Part shown: positions 1 through 9,227 of the stretch, in pieces
Layout: every line of letters starts with the position of its first letter
Numbering within the stretch: the stretch's first letter is position 1
Assembly (NCBI GenBank): GCA_033782935.1
Contig: JAWQEG010000720.1
Location: 169,001-233,000 of the forward strand
Reading direction: 5' to 3'
DNA from: Petrolisthes cinctipes
Taxonomy: Eukaryota; Arthropoda; Malacostraca; Decapoda; Porcellanidae
Length of the DNA stretch: 64,000 nucleotides
Made by a program: the position numbers and the translations under genes
Notes under the pieces: model-generated
Seen by the model: the letters and a program-made list of their open reading frames with translations, nothing else
Told to the model about the DNA's origin: nothing
Database searches by the model: none

Positions 1-81
1 CTCATGTTGTTTTACTCTGTTTTCACATCTTCCACAGCTGTCTTCTCTTCGTGCTCCGCTTCTTGCACTTCGACTAGCCAT
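1..81 (-). pseudogene. LINE ORF1 N-terminus with start of PHD finger (module A), cut by window edge
   Basis: The minus strand opens with an ATG at 81-79 and encodes 27 residues beginning MASRSARSGARREDSCGRC. The same N-terminus opens the complete ORF1 at 54547 and the copies at 9946 and 29206. The two cysteines seen are the first zinc ligands of a PHD finger; the rest lies beyond the left edge, so intactness cannot be judged. It belongs to a non-LTR retrotransposon whose ORF1 would bind RNA or chromatin. Identity is secure by comparison with the other copies. Confidence 0.85.
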
Positions 82-148
82 CTTCTTCTCTTATTTTTCA
101 CTTTATTTTATGTGGTAACTTTTATAAAGTTTACATTATTTGGGAAAC

Positions 149-418
149 TCAGCTCTCAGTTTTCGAACCTGCCGCCACCGGCTCCTGCAGTTCATACTTC
201 TTCCATGCCTCTTCATATGCTATTCTATCTTCCTCACTATTGCCTACATTTTTCCTTAGTCTTCTACACTTCCTATTACTCTCCTTCCTCACATTCTCAA
301 TATCTTCATTCCACCAGCTCTTCATCAATCTTCTTTTATTGCTATTCCTCACCCTTCCTATCGTTCTCTCACCCACCTCTGTCACTTTCCTAATCAGGGA
401 ATCATTCAGTTCATCCAC
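149..418 (-). pseudogene. LINE ORF2 linker-like fragment upstream of PHD ORF1 (module A)
   Basis: An 89-residue open stretch beginning MDELNDSLIRKV and containing SWWNEDIENVRKESNRK. A basic WW(N/D)E segment of this kind is typical of the region between endonuclease and reverse transcriptase in LINE ORF2. The same 89-residue frame recurs in modules B, C and D, always just upstream of PHD ORF1. It is therefore either a conserved part of the LINE 5' region or a fragment of another LINE captured there. No separate function is claimed. Confidence 0.55.
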
Positions 419-546
419 TCAGTCACAACCAGTGTTGCCAATTTTGTAGTACCAATTTCCCACAGATTAAGGATTTTTTTTCCCACAGATTGAAATGAAG
501 ATCCCACAAGACAAATAAAGACACATTTTATTGTTTCCTTTTAATG
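419..546. other. Module spacer, no gene
   Basis: Short AT-rich spacer shared with modules B, C and D. It contains a repeated CCCACAGATT motif and ends at the TA used by the large inverted-repeat transposon. In the other modules this sequence runs directly into the part found here at 4850, which shows that 549-4847 is inserted DNA. Confidence 0.7.
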
Positions 547-1174
547 TACAGTCTGTTACAGTTCCGACTGGGCCACCCAGTATCGAGAGATCGTAGATGT
601 GGCAGCAGTGTCTGTGTGTGTGTGCTCGAAAATTATACGGATCGTCAACACTCTCCCTCTGTAGTGAACATGACCCTGCCTCAAAGTTCATTTCATAGAT
701 GGCGCTGTGTAGTTGTGGAAGGAATGTGGACTGCAGGGTTGAAGTTTCGGGAAACATCTATGCTCGTGCCAATGAGTCATGAGCTCTCAGGCAGAGTGGT
801 TGAGGAATGCTATTATGGAAATTTAACAACTATATTACACAATGAGTAGGTGAAGCTAAGGTAAAGTTGTTCGTAGCCTGAACAGTGAATATTTCTTCTT
901 AATGGTTATCATGTTTGGCATGCAACATTGCTCAGCCGTTCTGACAGAGCTCACGTCTCGTTGCCACGATTGTTATCTTGTTTTTCTACCAACTAGGATC
1001 GGGCAGATAGGTTGTTTTCTTTGTCCATCATATTTTGGAAAGCATAATTTGAGATCACCTTTGATTTCGTATTTTATTTGTAAGTCAAGTTACAATGTAT
1101 TACATGCATAGTAAAATTCCTTCATTGCTAAATACTTTCTCTCTCTCGTAATAAAAATTTTAAAGTCAACTGTA

Positions 1175-1177
<3 letters not shown>

Positions 1178-1246
<69 letters not shown>
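1178..1246 (+). repeat. (TC)n microsatellite
   Basis: About 34 uninterrupted TC dinucleotides inside the left arm. The matching GA tracts lie in the right arm at 4003-4060 and 4081-4131, where the tract is split by a short unique stretch. Confidence 0.95.
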
Positions 1247-1249
<3 letters not shown>

Positions 1250-1307
1250 ATAAACACCATCTTATCTTATCCTATCTCTATACTAATGAAATTGGACAGA
1301 GAGTGAG

Positions 1308-1549
1308 GACCAATTCCACAGTTGTTCGTTGTGATTTGTTAGCGCCCAAACGAAAGAAACTAAACTGTGTAAATGACTTCTGTCTGATTTATTGGAAGCA
1401 TCTGATGAGTGAAGTATGCAGCTATTGTAATAATACAAATGCTCAATTGATAGTTTTGGTGAATAGGAATAATCAGCTTTTGGGAAATAACGAAGCCTTA
1501 CAAGTGTGTTTGGGGAGGACTCTGACAAAATGACTGTGGAATCAGTCCT
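1308..1549 (+). mobile_element. MITE-like segment carried inside the arm
   Basis: Begins GGACCAATTCCACAG and ends CTGTGGAATCAGTCC, imperfect inverted termini. The inside (CAAACGAAAGAAA, GTGTAAATGACTT, AGCTTTTGGGAAATAACGAAG) is related to the MITE at 43457-43872 and to the end of the 71-bp array at 46564-47992. A reverse copy lies in the right arm. This suggests the long arms are composite, having captured an older MITE. Confidence 0.6.
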
Positions 1550-1903
1550 GGCTCCCTGACATTCTACGTTAATAAACAAATTAGTAGTGTCGAAATAAGC
1601 GATCGTTTTGCCAGTGATAATCAACTCGCATTGATTGTTAACTGGGTTATGTTTGTTTTGAACCCACAGGTGAACGGGGAAGAGGGATCACTCCTAACGA
1701 CGAAACGTGTGTTTAACCTACTAATAGATTACCCCAAGTTTTGCTAATAGATACATTAATGTGTGCATAGTAGGAGGTGATCTACCAAATTTGCACACCG
1801 TTCACATAATGATGGATTTATTCCAGAGATAACGGTGTGTGGCTGTGGAGAAGAGATTGGCGAAGTCTCAGAAAGTAGCCTAGGTGGGCAAGGTGAACTT
1901 CGT

Positions 1904-2112
1904 TGGAACCCCATAGAGAACGTGTGGGCTAATATGGTCAACTGCTGGGAGCCAGAGATGGTGGAGCGGAGACTGGAGGCACTAATGGCTCATACCCAGG
2001 CTCAGTGGGAGATGTTCCGCAACAAACCTAACAAATTCGACGCATTGTGGCCTCTGTGCCCGATAGACTGCGTGCCGTCATAGAGAAGGAAGGTGGCTAG
2101 ACTGGATATTAA
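1904..2112 (+). pseudogene. Tc1/mariner-type transposase, C-terminal remnant
   Basis: The reading frame from 1904 gives WNPIENVWANM, which matches the NPIENxW block around the last catalytic acid of Tc1-like DDE transposases. A shift near 2030 moves into a second frame that encodes IVASVPDRLRAVIEKEGG, the usual C-terminal tail of such enzymes. Only about 65 residues remain of a protein that is normally about 340. A TAG at 2098 and a TAA at 2110 follow. The N-terminal DNA-binding half and the first catalytic residues are absent. It lies just inside the left arm, consistent with the TA target site of the surrounding element. Confidence 0.7.
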
Positions 2113-3009
2113 TTGTCAATGTAAATAAAAACATATTTTGTTTAAATAAATGTTGTTGGGTTGTCAAGGATTGTATAACTCCTACTTTGCCTATTTACAT
2201 TTATAGAGTCTTCCTGTCTATTGAAATTATGAACCTGTAAAGATGACGAAAGTAGAGAATAACCAGAGTTTTATTTATCCCCCGGCCAACGAGGGTTCAA
2301 CCGCCGATTTTACAGCTGGTTAGCATATTTCTCGAATTTGGCTGGAGAGTAAAGAAGTGCTGGGACGAAATGAAGGAAAATTGCTCCTAACATTTAGGAA
2401 TAAAAGTAACCATAGGATTTTTTTTAAATAGTCTCATGGTCTTTCCCAGCTCATTTTACCTACTTGACTGCATTTCAACCCAACCATACTTAATCTAACC
2501 TAACTGAACGGATTGCATTGACCAGGTCAGACTTGAAAAATATGCCTCCGAATAGGGGTCCCTCTGAGTGTGCAGCGTGTTTTAAGATGTGATCTCGGGC
2601 ACGGACGCGAATATTTCATATTTCTTTATAATGCAAGTAAATCTTGGTTTAATCACGTGTTCTGTCTGACTTTTACTAGGAGCTAATTTTCTTTAGGATT
2701 ATTACACATACAGCATGATATCGGTAATGTCAATTTATAGACACACTCTTCTTTAATTTGTGTAGCTAACGTTATCCATTCATTACTTGATGACTCGAGA
2801 AAAAGATACACAGAATATGGGAGAGGGATAGTTTCGGAGTAATTTCATAATTCGTAGGATTTATGGTAACGGGTGATACAATAAACAAAGTAATAACAAT
2901 CTTTAGGATTTTATCATTATAAGGAGTCGTTACTCTGAAACGCTCATCAAATACTGACTGGCAAACTACATTCCTAGCTAAAGTAATGACCCTACGTATC
3001 CGTGTGCTC
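2113..3009. other. Unique centre of the inverted-repeat element
   Basis: About 900 bp between the arms. I see no convincing coding region, tandem array or known repeat; only scattered short open frames on both strands. Confidence 0.6.
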
Positions 3010-3320
3010 AACCAGTGCCTTCCAGTGAACTTCACCTTGCCCACATACTTTCCGAAACTTCGCCCTTCTCTTCCCCACAGCCACACTCCGTTATCTCTGG
3101 AATAAATCCATCATTATGTGAACGATGTGCAAATTTGGTAAAACACCTACTATTATGCACACACTATTTTTCACTACAAAAGGTTTATTAGCAAAAATCG
3201 GGGTAATCTATTAGGAGGTTAAACACACGTTTGGTCGCTAGGAGTGATCCCTCTTCCCCATTTAGGTGTGGCTTCTAAATAAACATAACCCAGTTAATTT
3301 AACAATCAATGCCAGTTGAT

Positions 3321-3647
3321 TATCATTGGCAAATTGATTGATTGATTTTTGGCGCTGCAACATCGAGATCATATAGCGCCAGAAGAAGGTGATAGAAGAG
3401 GTGGGACAGCAAGCAGAAAGGAAATAGAAAGAAAAGAGAGACAGTTGAATAACTGAAAGAGATTGGCTGGGGCTGAAGGGGCGCCCAAACCCTTAAAGTA
3501 TTGCCCATATCACTACAGGCAATAACCCCTTACGGGGTCTAAAGGAGAAAGGGAGAAGAGGTGGAGATGAGGGAAAGGTGAAGAAAGAACAGGATAAGAA
3601 AAGTGAAAAAGTTAGAAGGAGGTGAAGAAGAATCTATCATTGGCAAA
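3321..3647. mobile_element. SINE-like insertion with 13-bp target duplication
   Basis: TATCATTGGCAAA occurs at 3321-3333 and again at 3635-3647. The left arm, which lacks the insert, has a single copy of the equivalent site around 1610-1625, so the empty site is visible. The inserted 300 bp starts with GATTGATTGATTTTTGGCGC, has no coding capacity and is purine-rich toward its end. Part of it (AGTATTGCCCATATCACTAC region) resembles 27330-27400. Length, duplication size and lack of ORF fit a SINE or other short retroposon; the family is not recognised. Confidence 0.7.
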
Positions 3648-3998
3648 AAGATCACATATTTCGACACTTATTTGTTTAACGTAGAATGTCAAGGAGTCAG
3701 GGCCGGTCCCACATAGTCATTTTGTTTGTCAGATTCCTCCCCAAACACACTCATAAGCCTTAGTTATTTCCCAAAAGCTGAGTATACCTATTCACCAAAA
3801 CTATCAAGCACTAGTATTATTACAATATCTGTAAACTTTACTCATCAGATTAATCCAATAAATCAGTCAAAACTCATTTACACAGTTTAGATTCTTTCGT
3901 TTGGGCGCTAACAAACTACAACGAACAACTGTGGAATTGGTCCCAAATCTCCATACGATTTCATATCTAAATAGACTGGATAAGATAAGATAGTGTTC

Positions 3999-4002
<4 letters not shown>

Positions 4003-4063
<61 letters not shown>

Positions 4064-4077
4064 CAGTACACTTTAAC

Positions 4078-4131
<54 letters not shown>
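4003..4131 (+). repeat. (GA)n microsatellites
   Basis: Two GA tracts, 4003-4060 and 4081-4131, separated by about 20 bp. They are the counterpart of the TC tract in the left arm. Confidence 0.95.
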
Positions 4132-4136
<5 letters not shown>

Positions 4137-4686
4137 GTAATGAAGGAATTTTACTATGCATGTAATACACTGAAACGTGACTTACAAAAAAAATACAAAA
4201 TCATTGGTGAACATCAAATAATGCCCACCAAAATATGATGGCCAAAGCAAACAACCTATCTGCTCGATCTGCTCGAGTTGGTAGAAAAACAAGAAAACAA
4301 GGCAATGTTGCATGCTAAACATGAAATCCATTTAGAAAAATTATTCACTGTTCAGGCTACGAACAACTTTACCTTAGCTTCACCTACTCATTGTGTAATA
4401 TAGTTGTTAAATTTCCATAATAGCATTCCTCAACCACTCTGCCTGAGAGCTCATGACTCATTGGCACGAGCATAGATGTTTCCCGAAACTTCAACCCTGC
4501 AGTCCACATTCCTTCCACAACTACACAGCGCCATCTATGGAATGAACTTTGAGGCAGAGTCATGTTCACTACAGAGGGAGAGTGTTGACGATCCGTATAA
4601 TTTTCGAGCACACACACACAGACACTGCTGCCACATCTACGATCTCTCGATACTGGGTGGCCCAGTCAGAACTGTAACAGACTGTA

Positions 4687-4847
4687 CAGTCGGCGGCAAA
4701 AGTCCTGTCGCCTCACTTGCTTCACTGAGGTCCGCGATGCTCATAGACTCGAAATTATTGTGTAGAAAACATGCGTATTTCTCGAGTCCATGAACACTGC
4801 GTGTCTCGGTAAAGCAGGTGAGGCGACAGGACTTCTGCCGCCGACTG
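4687..4847. mobile_element. 161-bp MITE next to the large element
   Basis: Termini CAGTCGGCGGCA and TGCCGCCGACTG continue into roughly 36-bp inverted repeats that include GTCCTGTCGCCTCAC. It is flanked by TA at 4685-4686 and 4848-4849. No coding capacity. TA flanks and CAGT ends fit a Tc1/mariner-derived MITE. It sits exactly at the right-hand TA of the large element. Confidence 0.85.
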
Positions 4848-4849
4848 TA

Positions 4850-5146
4850 CATGAATATTGTATTAATATATTTTTTCCTCACTAAAGAAAAACAATTACT
4901 TAATATTTGTCAACCATATAACTGAACTTTGCTGAAGGTAAACTTAAAAATGCCAGTTTTATTTTCCGTAAGGACTAACTAGGCCTAAGAAAACTTAGCT
5001 AAACAATGTTAATAATGACAATTAGATATACAGTATACATACCTACAGCCACAGATTCTTATTGTAGTACATCAAGAGCAATAATATTATTCTCCTCCTC
5101 TTCAGAACCTTTAGAATTGAAACTTCTGATCATATCATCAGAAGGC
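4850..5146. other. Module A spacer
   Basis: AT-rich sequence shared with 10400-10740, 29670-29969 and 53783-54090 (reversed). No gene seen. It marks the 3' side of the hAT remnant. Confidence 0.7.
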
Positions 5147-5680
5147 TTAAAGTTTACACAGGATTGAAAATAATGAACCAATCCATACTTTATTTTTAAC
5201 AATTAATGCCTCTACTGACCTAACACTGAGACGATTTCTCAGTTTAGAGTGAACAACATTCATCTGTGAAAATATTCTTTCTACTGTGGCATTAAAAAAT
5301 GTAAGTGATAGTAATGACAAAATGAGGCCAAGAGGGTCCAAGGACTTCACTGTATGGTGGATGATGTGGGTGATAAAGCCTCGGGGGTAAAGTTGGGATA
5401 GAGATTATTTTGGGGAGAAGATCTTGACAAAGCTTGTCATTCCCTTTCTTCAAGACTCTCAAAATGTTGTGGATGTCACTCAGGTTACCTTTCTGCACAA
5501 CAAAGCACCATATGTGAAAGTGTTTTGAACCCAGCCAGAACCTTCTGAAGGATAACAACATTGACTTCTTTTGTAATGACGAGTGGCCCAGTAATTCTCC
5601 TCATCTGTGAAAATGTTGGATCTATCTTGAAGGACGAGGTTGAAAAAAAAAGATGTTGTGTGAACCTCTATCAACTCCAT
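5147..5680 (-). pseudogene. hAT transposase C-terminal remnant (module A)
   Basis: The minus frame 5350-5147 encodes LTFFNATVERIFSQMNVVHS followed by KLRNRLSVRSVEALIVKNKV. This matches the hAT dimerisation block (A-T-V-E-R-x-F-S ... L-R ... L). Upstream frames down from 5680 carry further fragments (QKGNLSDIHNILRV, NIFTDEENYWATRH) in different phases, so the gene is frameshifted. The BED finger and the catalytic core are not visible. Copies occur in modules B, C and D at the same relative place. It is a transposase fossil unless a spliced form uses it. Confidence 0.65.
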
Positions 5681-5853
5681 TTAGTCGTACCAAGATGGAG
5701 GAGCACATCAATGGTGTGCTTCGGGTAATGGAGTTCAACACGGAGCTTTTTGAGTCACTTTTGTCTTCCTACCCTGCTCGTCTTGAAGCTGTTCATGACG
5801 CCAATGGAAGCAACACTGAATACTCACCTTGTCACCATACACCTACAATATAA
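5653..5853 (+). pseudogene. Transposase C-terminal-like tail, antisense to module (module A)
   Basis: Open frame containing TKMEEHINGVLRVMEFNTEL and a tail SYPARLEAVHDANGSNTEY. The pattern ARLxAVxxANGxxTEY resembles the C-terminal tail of Tc1/mariner-type transposases, as does the remnant at 1904-2112. The same frame of about 70 residues is open in all five modules (11356, 30667, 52918, 63558). The family call is tentative. Confidence 0.4.
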
Positions 5854-6025
5854 TGTGCTACCTCTTGATATTTTCAGTTTTTTCCTATCATGCTTAGGGG
5901 GGAGGGCAGCAATCATTGTTTGCCACCACTTATATTCAATGATTTATTTCATGTGTGAACAGTTTTGTGTAACATAAGTGGGATTTGTCAGAAAACTTTA
6001 TACCACATTCATTACATTTAAAATC

Positions 6026-6526
6026 CTATACTCTTGTATGAACTTTTATATGTACATTAAGGTTAGATTTCTGACCAAACTTTTTACCACATTCATTACA
6101 TTCAAAGTCCATCACTCCTTTGTGTATAAGTATGTGTTTCTTTAGATTACCTTTTGTCACAAACATTTTACCACATTCTTCACATTCAAAGTTCTTCACT
6201 CCTGTGTGTATAAGTATGTGTTTCTTTTGATCACCCTTTCTCACAAACTTTTTACCACATTCTTCACATTCAAAGTTCTTCACTCCTGTGTGTATAAGTA
6301 TGTGTTGCTTTAGAACATCCTTTCTCACAAACTTTTTACCACATTCTTCACATTCAAAGTTCTTCTCTTTTGTGTGTATAAGTATGTGTTGCTTTAGAAC
6401 ACCTTTTGTCACAAACATTTTACCACATTCTTCACATTCAAAGTTCTCTCCTGTGTGATCAATGCTGTGTTTCTTAAGGTCAGATTTCCAACTAAACTCC
6501 TCACCACACACATCACACATAAACAT
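6026..6526 (-). CDS. C2H2 zinc-finger array, 6 fingers (module A, N-terminally deleted)
   Basis: Six tandem fingers of the form C-x2-C-x3-F-x5-L-x2-H-x3-H joined by HTGE- or HTGV-type linkers, as in DNA-binding zinc-finger proteins. The N-terminal exon part and the CQQC finger found in the other modules are missing: sequence jumps from CCAATATGA before the second finger to CCAATATGA in the leader, a microhomology deletion of about 190 bp. One finger has Gln instead of the helix Leu (GDQKKH). It ends in TAG, after which one more finger is encoded but shifted by a 1-bp loss near 5965. A splice-acceptor-like tract lies at about 6629. It is probably a decaying copy. Confidence 0.75.
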   Translation of the reverse strand: MFMCDVCGEEFSWKSDLKKHSIDHTGENFECEECGKMFVTKGVLKQHILIHTKEKNFECEECGKKFVRKDVLKQHILIHTGVKNFECEECGKKFVRKGDQKKHILIHTGVKNFECEECGKMFVTKGNLKKHILIHKGVMDFECNECGKKFGQKSNLNVHIKVHTRV

Positions 6527-6739
6527 TTTCTTTCCAATATGACCACTTGGTTATTACTGTTGTCAGGGCTGCCAACCACACTGTTATTGGTGTCAGGGCT
6601 GCCAACCACAGTGTTACTTCATATGAATCTGAAACAATAACAATACCAGTCTTACATCATTTGAAGATTCAAACATTTACTGAATATTTACTGTAATATT
6701 CTGTAGCACCAAAAATTGACTAAGTCCAGTTAGGTCTCG

Positions 6740-7640
6740 GTAGTTTGCCTTGGTTAGGTCCCGATAGTCTGCTGTGGTCTATGTTAGATTAGGTTAGGTA
6801 AGGTTATGTTATGTTAGGTTAGGTCAGATAAAGTAAGGTTTGGTTATGTTAGGTCAGGTAAGGTTATGTTAGGTTAGGTTAGGTCAGATAAGGTAAGGTT
6901 TGGTTATGTTAGGTTAGGTCAGATAAGGTAAGGTAAGGTTTGGTTATGTTAGGTTAGATAAAGTAAGGTTTAGTTATGTTAGGTTGTAATAAGCCCAATC
7001 AATCAGGCAAGTCAGACCCAGAAATTGATCCATTTAAATTCTAGTCGTACCGACAGGGAATCGAACCCCGGACCAGAGAAATCTCAGGCAGTGCTTCTAC
7101 CGGGTAAGCTATAAGAGTACGCCACTGGCGTAGCTTTCAAATTCTGCCTTTAACTTTCAGGTCCGGCAATTACAAGGTTAGGTCAGATAAGGCAAGGTTT
7201 GGTTATGTTAGATAAGGTAAGGTTTGGTTATGTTAGGTTAGGTCATATAAGGTAAGGTAAGGTTTGGTTAGGTTAGGTCAGATAATGTTAGGTTAGGTTA
7301 GGTCAGGTCAGATAAGGAAAGGTTATGTTAGGTTTGGTTGGGTCAGGTTAGGTCCCAGTAGTTTACCCAGGTTAGGTCCCAGTAGTTTGCACAGGTTAGG
7401 TCCCATTCGTTTGCACAGGTTAGGTCCCGGTCGTTTGCACAGGTTAGGTCCCAGTAGTTTGCACACGTTAGGTCCCAGTAGTTTGCACAGGTTAGGTTCC
7501 AGTAGTTTGCACAGGTTAGGTCCCATTCGTTTGCACAGGTTAGGTCCCGGTAGTTTGCACAGGTTAGGTCACAGTAGTTTGTCCAGGTTAGTTCCCGATA
7601 GTCTGATGCGGTCTAGGTTAGGTCAGGCTAATTTCAAAAT
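6740..7640 (+). repeat. Degenerate TTAGG tract with 24-bp minisatellite (module A)
   Basis: Hundreds of bases made of GGTTAG/GGTTATG/GGTCAG variants, then from about 7345 a 24-bp unit (AGGTTAGGTCCCAGTAGTTT plus GCAC) repeated about ten times. The pentamer TTAGG is the canonical arthropod telomere unit, but here it is strongly degenerate. It is interrupted by a tRNA-derived SINE (6984-7176). The same block lies upstream of the ZF exon in modules B, C and E, and in short form in D. Confidence 0.85.
6984..7176 (-). mobile_element. tRNA-derived SINE (module A)
   Basis: On the minus strand a tRNA-like head carries an A-box-like TAGCTTACCCGGTAGAAGC and a B-box GGTTCGATTCC, followed by a short tail ending near GATTGATTGGGC. 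It has no canonical tRNA cloverleaf or CCA end. The same element sits at the same relative place in modules B and E. Its ends share the inverted motif TTGTAAT/ATTACAA. Confidence 0.75.
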
Positions 7641-8625
7641 GCCCCATTTGAATATGCCCTATCTTTGAAATGGGGCATTTGCAGAGGAAATGCCATAGAA
7701 GAAAATAGTCTTAGAATGGTCTAAATTAGTGGGTAATGAAGGTAGAAATACCGTACTCAATAACGGTAATTCTTTCAATATTTACCGGTAAGGCTGATAT
7801 CAAAACGCCCCATTTGAATATGCCCTATCTTGGAAATGGGGCATTGCAAAAGAAAATGCCATAGAAGAAAAGTGTTTTAGAATGTTATAAATTAGTGGGT
7901 AAAGAAGGTAAAAACATTGTAATATAAAATGGCAATATTATAGATAATTACCGTTATATTTCCTCAGGTTGTTTTTTTTTCCCCAGGTTTGTGTGTGTGG
8001 TTTTTTTTTCCAAGTGTTGTGTGTGTGTGTGTTTCCAGGCTTGTTTTATTCATTACTTTACAGGTTAATAACGTAATTAACTAAGCCTGTGTTAATTAAT
8101 TAAATGATTATACTTGTTAAATTTAATTATCTTATATCGATGAATTATATATTGTATTTCACTTGGTTTCCTTTTCTATTGACTCGTATATATCATAATA
8201 AACCACTAAAGAACCATTAATATTATCAATTACAACAATACAACATAGAAAACTACAAAAACTCAAACTTTATTATCATTGTTGTTGTTGTTGTTGATGA
8301 TGATGACTGAGAGTGATGCGATGCGATGCGATGATGTCGAGGGATAGCCTTTACAACGGCACCTCTTCTGTCGTTTATTTGTTGCTGAGTTCCTTTAATT
8401 TCTTCTCCCTTATTTTCCAGCACTTATAAAGATATTCTTATTAGCGGAGAAAATGCCATAGAAGGAAATAGTTTTAGAATGGTCTAAATAAGTGGGTAAT
8501 GAATGTAGAAAAACCGTACCCAATAACGGTAATTCATTCAATATTTACCATATTCTTTTATATTGTCCAAACATTTTCCACTGTCGAATAACAACCCTCC
8601 AATGATGTTTTCCTTGCATTCGATA
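7641..8625. repeat. Conserved module flank with GCCCCATTT palindromes (module A)
   Basis: Contains AATGCCCCATTT and AAATGGGGCATTT inverted pairs, each followed by ACCCACTAATTT-type sequence, then GT microsatellites, an AT-rich 400 bp and a GTT/GAT microsatellite near 8280. Near-identical DNA lies at 13691-14440 and 60454-61345. ATTACCG motifs recur at both ends of sub-blocks, suggesting old MITEs. No gene. Confidence 0.7.
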
Positions 8626-9227
8626 TAAGGTTGTTACAATTTTCCAATTTTACTTCTTTCTTCAACATAGCCAGTACAGTCAAGCACAAAATGTTCTAAG
8701 TTTTCTGGATCTGTTCCACACATCTAACATCCTGTTTCATTGTCCTCTTTTCTAAATCTTTTTCTATCTCCCAAGTATAAAGTATTTGTCCTACATTTAA
8801 ACAACACCACTGATGCTGGTGTTATTGTTATATAGTTCCTCTGTCATTCCCATTTCCTTTTTTCAATTTTCTGTAAATCTTTAGGGTAGTCTTACTTTCC
8901 ATTTCCTCTCTCCAGTTCTTAGTGTCCAATTCATAAATCCTGTTTAGGAGTTCTTGCTTCTTCATGGTTTTTAGTTTATCTAAATTGATATCTAATGCTT
9001 TCATTCCCTCCTCACATTCCTTCATCCATTTATTTGTTCTATTATCCTTCAATTCTTCTACTATTTCGTATGTTAATTTGTTTCCTCCATCTCTCATTAT
9101 TCCTTGTAAATATTGTAATTTTGTTCTAGTAATTTTTGATTTCATGAGTAAGGCACCCACTTCTCCTCTTAGTCCACTAATTGCTGTGCTTTTTTCTGCC
9201 CCAAGAATTGTCTATGGTTTGTATTCT
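8626..9227 (-). pseudogene. LINE ORF2 3' end (module A)
   Basis: The minus strand encodes the C-terminal part of a LINE ORF2: SKITRTKLQYLQGIMRDGG, then NWREEMESKTTLKIYRKLKK, then a zinc-knuckle-like C-x2-C ... H-x4-C motif near 8740-8690 (MCGTDPENLEHFVLDC). In this copy a TAG replaces the Lys codon inside the first Cys pair. Upstream, at 9227/9228, it is fused directly to ORF1 sequence, so most of ORF2 (endonuclease and RT) is deleted. Confidence 0.8.

Larger units (their letters stand above)
549..1910 (+). repeat. Left inverted arm
   Basis: Matches the reverse complement of about 3010-4684 along its whole length, apart from indels and a separate insertion in the right arm. Shared landmarks are the terminal CAGTCTGTTACAG, a TC microsatellite, an internal MITE-like segment (1308-1549) and a stretch ending near the transposase remnant. 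Arm divergence looks like roughly ten percent by eye, so the element is not very young. Confidence 0.85.
549..4684. mobile_element. Tc1/mariner-like transposon with very long inverted arms
   Basis: The element starts CAGTCTGTTACAG and ends CTGTAACAGACTG, flanked by TA on both sides (547-548 and 4685-4686). The empty site is visible in modules B, C and D, where the spacer reads straight through ATGTACATGAATATTG. Inverted arms occupy about 549-1910 and 3010-4684. The unique centre holds a Tc1-type transposase C-terminal remnant. TA duplication and the CAGT terminus fit the Tc1/mariner superfamily. Arms of over 1 kb are far longer than usual for that group. No intact transposase is present, so it is non-autonomous now. 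Confidence 0.8.
3010..4684 (-). repeat. Right inverted arm
   Basis: Reverse complement of 549-1910. It is longer because of a separate insertion at 3334-3647 and an expanded, split GA tract. Terminal sequence and TA flank mirror the left end. Confidence 0.85.

Noticed and set aside
467..849. Paired frames on both strands, repeated in reverse at 4384-4793
   Set aside because: They fall in the inverted arms of the large transposon; no domain and no codon signal.
6984..7176. Genuine tRNA gene
   Set aside because: Only box A and B-like sequences are present; no acceptor stem pairing or full cloverleaf could be drawn, and copies sit in a repeat tract, so it is a SINE.
6740..7640. True chromosome end
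   Set aside because: The pentamers are strongly degenerate, are flanked by unique and module DNA on both sides, and occur four more times in the window.
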